A stretch of DNA of 46,285 nucleotides. Origin: a virus. Where the stretch lies: positions 1 through 46,285 of the IMG/VR virus record IMGVR_UViG_3300047493_000096; one strand, 5' to 3'. Of this stretch, positions 41,552 to 46,285 are shown one piece after another. The notes beneath the pieces are model-generated. The model was not told where the DNA came from, ran no database searches, and saw nothing but the letters and a program-made list of their open reading frames with translations. The number at the start of each line of letters is the position of its first letter. The stretch's first letter is position 1. The position numbers and the translations under genes are program-made.

Positions 41552-42307
41552 TCAGCAGCTTGAGGGCGTGCTAGGTGCCGACTTGGACGAAAAATAGGCC
41601 GCTAAGGCAAGTTCTGATCTGGTCGCACGATCACGTAGATTCTGTTCGGTGATTGAGTTCAACAGGTCTCTGGTTTTTTGACCATCAGCACTGATGGCAG
41701 TTTTTAGTTCACAGCAACATTCCGCAGCTTTCGCAGCAGCAGCCGCAGCGATAATCTGAGCCTGTAATTGACCTTCATAGGCAAATTTCTGTCTTGAAAT
41801 GTCAGCTTGGTGAGCAAATGTCATAGCTTGAACAGAACCTAAATTAGAAAAGTTCTGAGCTTGAATTGAAATTAGATTAAAGTTGTTGGTAGCTTGATTA
41901 CTTAACTGATTAGTTTCCTGTTGGCTCTGAACTTGTAATGCCGCAGCATTTTTAGCAGAGTCAATAAGTGAATCAGAATAGAAATCAGAAACTTGTTTCT
42001 GAGATTTTTCATAATGAGTGTCGGCTCTTAACATAGTTTCACGGAAACCATAGTCAACGCCTTTTTGACTGTTTAATTCAGAACCTTGAATTTTGCTCTG
42101 TGAAAGCGCATCTCTAACGACATCAGCCGCTTGATTACGTTCTGCTTGGTTGGTAAGTTCAATGAACTCTTTTTCAGCTTGGACGCGTGTGTGAGCAAGG
42201 TCTCTTTGCATTTCAGTGCTTAGGTCCCAGGAATCTGGGTGTTTGCTTTCGTGATGTCTTTCCGTTACGACAGCAGTGCTTCCGGGTGGTACAATTTCAA
42301 TAGTCAT
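41552..42307 (-). CDS. Probable abundant coiled-coil virion protein
   Basis: 251 residues from ATG 42307 (AGGAGAAAAT upstream). Long Gln/Ala-rich helices (residues 25-215) with AAAAAAAKAAECCCELKTA containing three consecutive Cys and a conserved-looking end KTRDLLNSITEQNLRDRATR. Codon use is GC-rich and C-ending, like the capsid gene, suggesting high expression. Proteins with an ECCCELK-type segment and long coiled coils recur in large phages, in my recollection, but have no known role. Confidence 0.65.
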   Translation of the reverse strand: MTIEIVPPGSTAVVTERHHESKHPDSWDLSTEMQRDLAHTRVQAEKEFIELTNQAERNQAADVVRDALSQSKIQGSELNSQKGVDYGFRETMLRADTHYEKSQKQVSDFYSDSLIDSAKNAAALQVQSQQETNQLSNQATNNFNLISIQAQNFSNLGSVQAMTFAHQADISRQKFAYEGQLQAQIIAAAAAAKAAECCCELKTAISADGQKTRDLLNSITEQNLRDRATRSELALAAYFSSKSAPSTPSSC

Positions 42308-42417
42308 ATTTTCTCCTGATTTTTCTTTGTGATTATCACATCGATAAACATATAATGTAAAGTTCATATAATTTAAACTTTATCTGCATCTATATACATT
42401 GACCACATTTTGACGGA

Positions 42418-42783
42418 TTATTTTATTTCAGTAATATTTTCTGCCATTAATTTACCGTATTCAATTATGACAAAATCATTCATAGTTTGCATATGAGTAA
42501 ATGATTCAATCCAGCAATTATTAATTTTTCTTTTATATATTCCATTTTCTTCGATTAATAATTGAAAAGGAAGTTGTTGAGTATAATGATGAACAGAACC
42601 ATTAAATAACCATTCATTATATTGAGAATAAATTTTAAAGCCAGTAAATTCAATTTCTATTAATTCATAATAACCTTGTAAATATTTGTTAAGTTCATTG
42701 ATAGAGCCAATTTCTACGTTATTAATAGAGATCGGTAATTCTCCTAATTTTACAGATTGAATATGACTTAACACTTTAATCAC
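42418..42783 (-). CDS. Small protein, unknown
   Basis: 121 residues, alpha/beta, with MIKVLSHIQSVKLGELPISI at the start. Its ATG overlaps the stop of the upstream gene (ATGA style, 42780-42783), so it is translationally coupled. Not recognised. Confidence 0.6.
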   Translation of the reverse strand: MIKVLSHIQSVKLGELPISINNVEIGSINELNKYLQGYYELIEIEFTGFKIYSQYNEWLFNGSVHHYTQQLPFQLLIEENGIYKRKINNCWIESFTHMQTMNDFVIIEYGKLMAENITEIK

Positions 42784-43112
42784 CAGAATGCCTTAATTTT
42801 ATTAAACTTTAAGACTTTGGAGATGAAATTAGTATCTCTAATAATGATATTTTGCCATATTTCAGAATTATATAATCGGTAATGTTGAGAAATTATATCT
42901 TTAATTAAAGGAGCGATTGGATCTTTGGGGTCTTGACCGAAAGACCTAACAAAAGTTAAATTAATACTCCAAGAGGTATTGGTTTTATTACATTCCCAAA
43001 CAAATCTTAATTTTTTAGGATTATTATTAACTTTAATAAAATCTCCATTAATTTGAATGTGTTTAATGAGATCGATAATTAAAGTAGTTAAGTTGTCGTA
43101 AATTAATTCCAT
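42780..43112 (-). CDS. Small protein, unknown, leaderless start
   Basis: 110 residues from ATG 43112. Content: MELIYDNLTTLIIDLIKHIQ, then WECNKTNTSWSINLTFVRSF. The upstream ATG 43139 is possible but a TATATA box lies exactly 6 bases before 43112 and overlaps the extra codons. Not recognised. Confidence 0.6.
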   Translation of the reverse strand: MELIYDNLTTLIIDLIKHIQINGDFIKVNNNPKKLRFVWECNKTNTSWSINLTFVRSFGQDPKDPIAPLIKDIISQHYRLYNSEIWQNIIIRDTNFISKVLKFNKIKAFW

Positions 43113-43124
43113 ACTTGATATATA
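43113..43124 (-). promoter_or_regulatory. Predicted leaderless promoter
   Basis: Minus strand ACGT-TATATA-TCAAGT-ATG: the same architecture as at 14073 and 24206 but in front of a gene that is not an endonuclease. Confidence 0.5.
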
Positions 43125-43156
43125 ACGTGGGTTTATCATTATTTTCGAATATTGAG

Positions 43157-46132
43157 ATGAGCGTTAAAGTTGCAAAAATTAATCTTGAATCATTAAAAAC
43201 TTTAGAAAAGTTTATTACGCCTATTGATAACCCTAAGTTTTTCTTTACTATGACGGAGATTAATAAAGTCGGTATTAATCCTACTTCAAAATATAACACT
43301 CCACTTGGAATATATTGTTATCAATTAACTAAAGAATATTATAATGCTTTGATAACTAATACTTTACCTTATGTAGGAAGGCAGCCTTATATAGTAGTAT
43401 TTAGTATTAATGCTCCAACAATGAATATGGGAAGTTATTCTGAAAATGATCTTAAAAGAGATACCAACACTTTAAGATTTATGTTTGATTTGAAAAAAAC
43501 CAAAAGAAATTTAACTGATGCAGAATTTGCTTCAATATTAGAAGATAAAACAAAAGAAGAACATGACGCTATAGTAGCAAGTTTTTCAGGAAAAAATTAT
43601 CCAGAAACAGAACATGCAACTATTACTAAAGCATTTACTGAAGCTCGTCATCAAACACCAATTGGAAAGTTTTGGAACTTAAGCCGAGTATTATCTAAAA
43701 ATCCTAAAGATTGGAATTATTTATTAAGGAAAATAGGATACACCAATTTCTCTGATCCTGGTTTGTCAGTTATTCATCCAAACGAACCAACTCAAGCAGT
43801 AATTCTTGATCCAAGAATTTTGGTTCCTATTGAAAGTTTTCTTAATCCTCATTTTACTTCAGAAGATTATACAACTAATGCTACTAAAATGACTCCAGCA
43901 GATCAAAGAGTATTAAATCAAAAACTTAATCAAAAACAAAAATTAATTAACAGAATTGAAAATATTACCAATCCAGAAGTCTTGGATAAAATTGTCAAAG
44001 AACAAATTAGAAATCATAATTTAGAAATTGTTAAAAAAATAGCAAAAAATTCAAAAATTTCTTCTGAAACATTAGCTTTTATAGTTAATAATATTGATCC
44101 TAAAAATTATACATCAAATCAAATCTTTGAAACATTAATTGTAAATACTAAATTACCAATTCAATTAGCCAAAGATATAATCTTTAAATATAATTTCAAA
44201 ACTATTCAAAATCTATCAGACTTAATTACACGACCTGATATTACGTCAGAAATATTATTATCATTATTAGATTTATATAAACCAGATAGTTATATTTATA
44301 ATCAAATGATAGAATCAATTGTTAATAGTCCTGAGGCTACACCAGAGATATTCAAAGAGATATTAAAAAAACCATTAAGTAATGATGTCATACGAGCAAT
44401 AATTACTAGTGACAAATGTCCTCTTGAAATATTGGAACAATTATTAGAATTTCAAGAAGATGACAAAGACTCAGAGGAAAGTATTCGAGGACAAATTAAT
44501 CAAGATAAGTTAGTTGAATTAATTGCTAGTAGTCCTAATTCTTCTGCTGATTTATTAATGAAAATTGTTAAAAAATATAATGTGGGTTTATCATTTAGAA
44601 TATTTAAAGATATTATGCAAAATAATAATGTTAATTCTGAAATAATTAATAAAATGTATCTGGACACTGTTAATCCTGAAATTTTACATTATTTAGCTAA
44701 TAATGACAAAACTCCTCCAGAAATATTAAGTGAGTTAGCTAAGAAAACACAATTTCAATCTATTATTGCCGGAAATCCAAATACTCCCGCAAATACTTTA
44801 AGTTATTTAGCTAAAAATGGAGCTGGATATATTAAAAATATTATTGCTTCAAATCCTAATACTTCAATAGAAATTTTAGAAGAATTATCTAATACTAAAG
44901 ATATCTCAATTAAAAAATCTTTATTTAACAATCCTAATATTTCAGAATCGCTGATTGAAAAATTATATAATAATGATCAATATCCTGGTGATTTTTGGGA
45001 ACATCTTGCTGAAATTACTCAATCTTCAAAAGTATTACAATTTTTATATGATGTTCAATTAGCAGATGATGTTTCTGGTAAAATTAAACAAAAAATGGCA
45101 AATAATAGAAATACTCCAATAAATATATTAAAAGATTTTGCAAATAGTTCTAACGAAATGATAAGAGATAATGCTCTCAGGAGTTTAGCGGTAAAATATA
45201 AAAATCATATTAATGAAATTACTGATTCTAGAATTATTACCGAATTATGTAGTAATTTTACTTTAGATGACCAACAATATATTGATATATTAAATAACAA
45301 ATATACTAATAAAAAAGATATTCAAAAAATAGTTGAATGGAATTATAGTTTACTTTTGCAAAATGAAAAAATATATGATGCTTTATTAACAAATCCTAAA
45401 ATAGACGATAGCATTGCTTTTTATTTATTAAATATATTATTTAATTTACAAAATACAAATCCAATAAAAACTAAATATTTAATAAAATTATTAGATTGTC
45501 CCACAATTTCGGAAAAAATCATTAATAGTATAATTGCTCACGCCAAATATAACAATATTAATGGTTTAAACACTCATATTAATAATATGAAAAAAGCAAG
45601 CTTTATTCCAGTTATTAAAACAGCCAAAGAATTATCATTAGCTAAAATTAAAAAATTACCATATCAGATGTTAAATAGAATGATTTCTAAGATGAGAAAT
45701 TATCTTAAAAAAAATGAAATTGTTCAAAAAATGTTCAAAGATTATGAAGTTGATATTAAAGAGCTGGATTATATTCCAATGTGTTTCGGGGATATTGATG
45801 TAAGTGCTAAAACAGATCACGCAGTTATCATTTTTAATTATCAATTATTAACTGATAATGATTTTATTAAAGATTACTCATATGGAGTTCATGAGGTAAC
45901 CCACTGGCTACAGCAAACTACTGGAAAAAAGGCGACTAAAAGTTCAGACGACGGGGATTACCTCAGTAATCCATATGAGCAAGAAGGCTTTCAGAATCAA
46001 ATAGAATATATTGCAGAACAATATGGAGAAGAAGAAGCAGAGGAATATACAAGTGATTTATTAGAACATCATGAGGTAGATGATAAAAAAGAAAAAAAGA
46101 AATTAGAAACTATACTTCTTAAAGAGGTTTAA
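43157..46132 (+). CDS. LRV-like repeat protein with C-terminal HExxH metallopeptidase
   Basis: 991 residues from ATG 43157 (a TTG at 43115 is in frame upstream). N-terminal domain (about 20-240) has MTEINKVGINPTSKYNTPLG, LPYVGRQPYIVVFSINA, GKFWNLSRVLSKNPKDW, and HPNEPTQAVILDPR, a set I have met in other phage and bacterial proteins but cannot name. Residues 280-760 are helical repeats of about 24 residues with NPNTPANTLSYLAK and NPNTSIEILEELSN, like leucine-rich variant repeats. The C-terminal domain has H912-E-V-T-H916 and Glu941 or Glu943 (YEQEGFQNQIEY) as zinc ligands. A zinc protease, possibly acting on the host or its surface, is the best reading. Confidence 0.75.
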   Translation: MSVKVAKINLESLKTLEKFITPIDNPKFFFTMTEINKVGINPTSKYNTPLGIYCYQLTKEYYNALITNTLPYVGRQPYIVVFSINAPTMNMGSYSENDLKRDTNTLRFMFDLKKTKRNLTDAEFASILEDKTKEEHDAIVASFSGKNYPETEHATITKAFTEARHQTPIGKFWNLSRVLSKNPKDWNYLLRKIGYTNFSDPGLSVIHPNEPTQAVILDPRILVPIESFLNPHFTSEDYTTNATKMTPADQRVLNQKLNQKQKLINRIENITNPEVLDKIVKEQIRNHNLEIVKKIAKNSKISSETLAFIVNNIDPKNYTSNQIFETLIVNTKLPIQLAKDIIFKYNFKTIQNLSDLITRPDITSEILLSLLDLYKPDSYIYNQMIESIVNSPEATPEIFKEILKKPLSNDVIRAIITSDKCPLEILEQLLEFQEDDKDSEESIRGQINQDKLVELIASSPNSSADLLMKIVKKYNVGLSFRIFKDIMQNNNVNSEIINKMYLDTVNPEILHYLANNDKTPPEILSELAKKTQFQSIIAGNPNTPANTLSYLAKNGAGYIKNIIASNPNTSIEILEELSNTKDISIKKSLFNNPNISESLIEKLYNNDQYPGDFWEHLAEITQSSKVLQFLYDVQLADDVSGKIKQKMANNRNTPINILKDFANSSNEMIRDNALRSLAVKYKNHINEITDSRIITELCSNFTLDDQQYIDILNNKYTNKKDIQKIVEWNYSLLLQNEKIYDALLTNPKIDDSIAFYLLNILFNLQNTNPIKTKYLIKLLDCPTISEKIINSIIAHAKYNNINGLNTHINNMKKASFIPVIKTAKELSLAKIKKLPYQMLNRMISKMRNYLKKNEIVQKMFKDYEVDIKELDYIPMCFGDIDVSAKTDHAVIIFNYQLLTDNDFIKDYSYGVHEVTHWLQQTTGKKATKSSDDGDYLSNPYEQEGFQNQIEYIAEQYGEEEAEEYTSDLLEHHEVDDKKEKKKLETILLKEV

Positions 46133-46284
46133 TCTAAATGTTCTTTAATTAAATCATATTTTCGTGTTAAAAATAAGTTTGCATTTTGATACATCCACTT
46201 TGCTACTATAATAGCTTCTTTTCCATTATATTCTAAATTATATATTGTTCTATTTTTAAATGGTATATGTAATTTAATTTTACA
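46129..46284 (-). CDS. LAGLIDADG endonuclease, C-terminal part (continues past right edge)
   Basis: 51 residues of the C-terminal end: CKIKLHIPFKNRTIYNLEYN, then AKWMYQNANLFLTRKYDLIK, matching the NWLYKDATIYLDRKYQKYLE-type ending of the other LAGLIDADG genes. It stops at TAA 46129-46131, overlapping by 3 bases the stop of the metallopeptidase gene. Confidence 0.8.
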   Translation of the reverse strand, partial: CKIKLHIPFKNRTIYNLEYNGKEAIIVAKWMYQNANLFLTRKYDLIKEHLD

Positions 46285-46285
46285 A

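Noticed and set aside
323-46132. Stop-codon reassignment as in some gut phages
   Set aside because: TAA, TAG and TGA all close frames cleanly with the next gene's start overlapping, so the standard bacterial code fits.

Overview
The window is a stretch of an AT-rich tailed-phage genome, probably a large myovirus-like phage known only from metagenomes. It carries a head module (portal, prohead protease joined to scaffold, major capsid protein), a long series of virion and appendage genes, and at least ten homing-endonuclease genes or fragments. Genes are tightly packed, with many ATGA or TAATG overlaps, and TAA, TAG and TGA all serve as stops. I found no terminase, polymerase, integrase or tRNA, and the host cannot be named.

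Layout. 1-288 is the tail of an HNH endonuclease. 323-12937 is the head module: portal, an unknown helical protein, an SLT-type lytic transglycosylase, a tyrosine-phosphatase-like protein, a 1214-residue protease-scaffold polyprotein with a strong internal start, a Cys-cluster/Lys-rich protein, and small helical proteins. Two miniature IS200/IS605-type elements with tnpB remnants lie at 11809-11972 and 13071-13444; each interrupts a gene that can be restored exactly by removing the element. 14167-22136 holds a probable virion surface protein flanked by two related LAGLIDADG genes, then five large, probably internal or injected, virion proteins. 22252-25366 holds an abundant decoration-like protein and the major capsid protein, each with its own leader and terminator, separated by a minus-strand HNH gene. 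A frameshifted HNH gene follows.

26200-29347 is an accessory block: a possible structured RNA, fragments of an HTH gene and of a DNA methylase, an intact GNAT/DUF2156-like acyltransferase beside an intact DNA methylase, and a RelA/SpoT-like protein. 29362-35413 is an appendage module: three proteins share an N-terminal tag, a GH5-like gene survives only as a broken chimera, and a patatin phospholipase follows. 35440-39112 has HNH genes, a cold-shock protein, a small minus-strand operon and two related connector-like proteins. 39120-43112 is mostly minus strand: endonucleases, small Cys-rich proteins and a probable abundant structural protein. 43157-46132 encodes a roughly 990-residue protein with LRV-like repeats and a C-terminal HExxH metallopeptidase. 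The window ends inside another LAGLIDADG gene.

The most notable observations are: precise reconstruction of two genes split by miniature TnpB-type elements; a nested scaffold start inside the protease gene; a shared start-site architecture (a TATAWW-like box exactly 6 nt before ATG) that predicts leaderless mRNAs for several endonuclease genes; and a candidate DNA-modification cassette beside a methylase relic and a GC-rich folded region. Function calls rest on recognised motifs and family resemblance; no database search was run.
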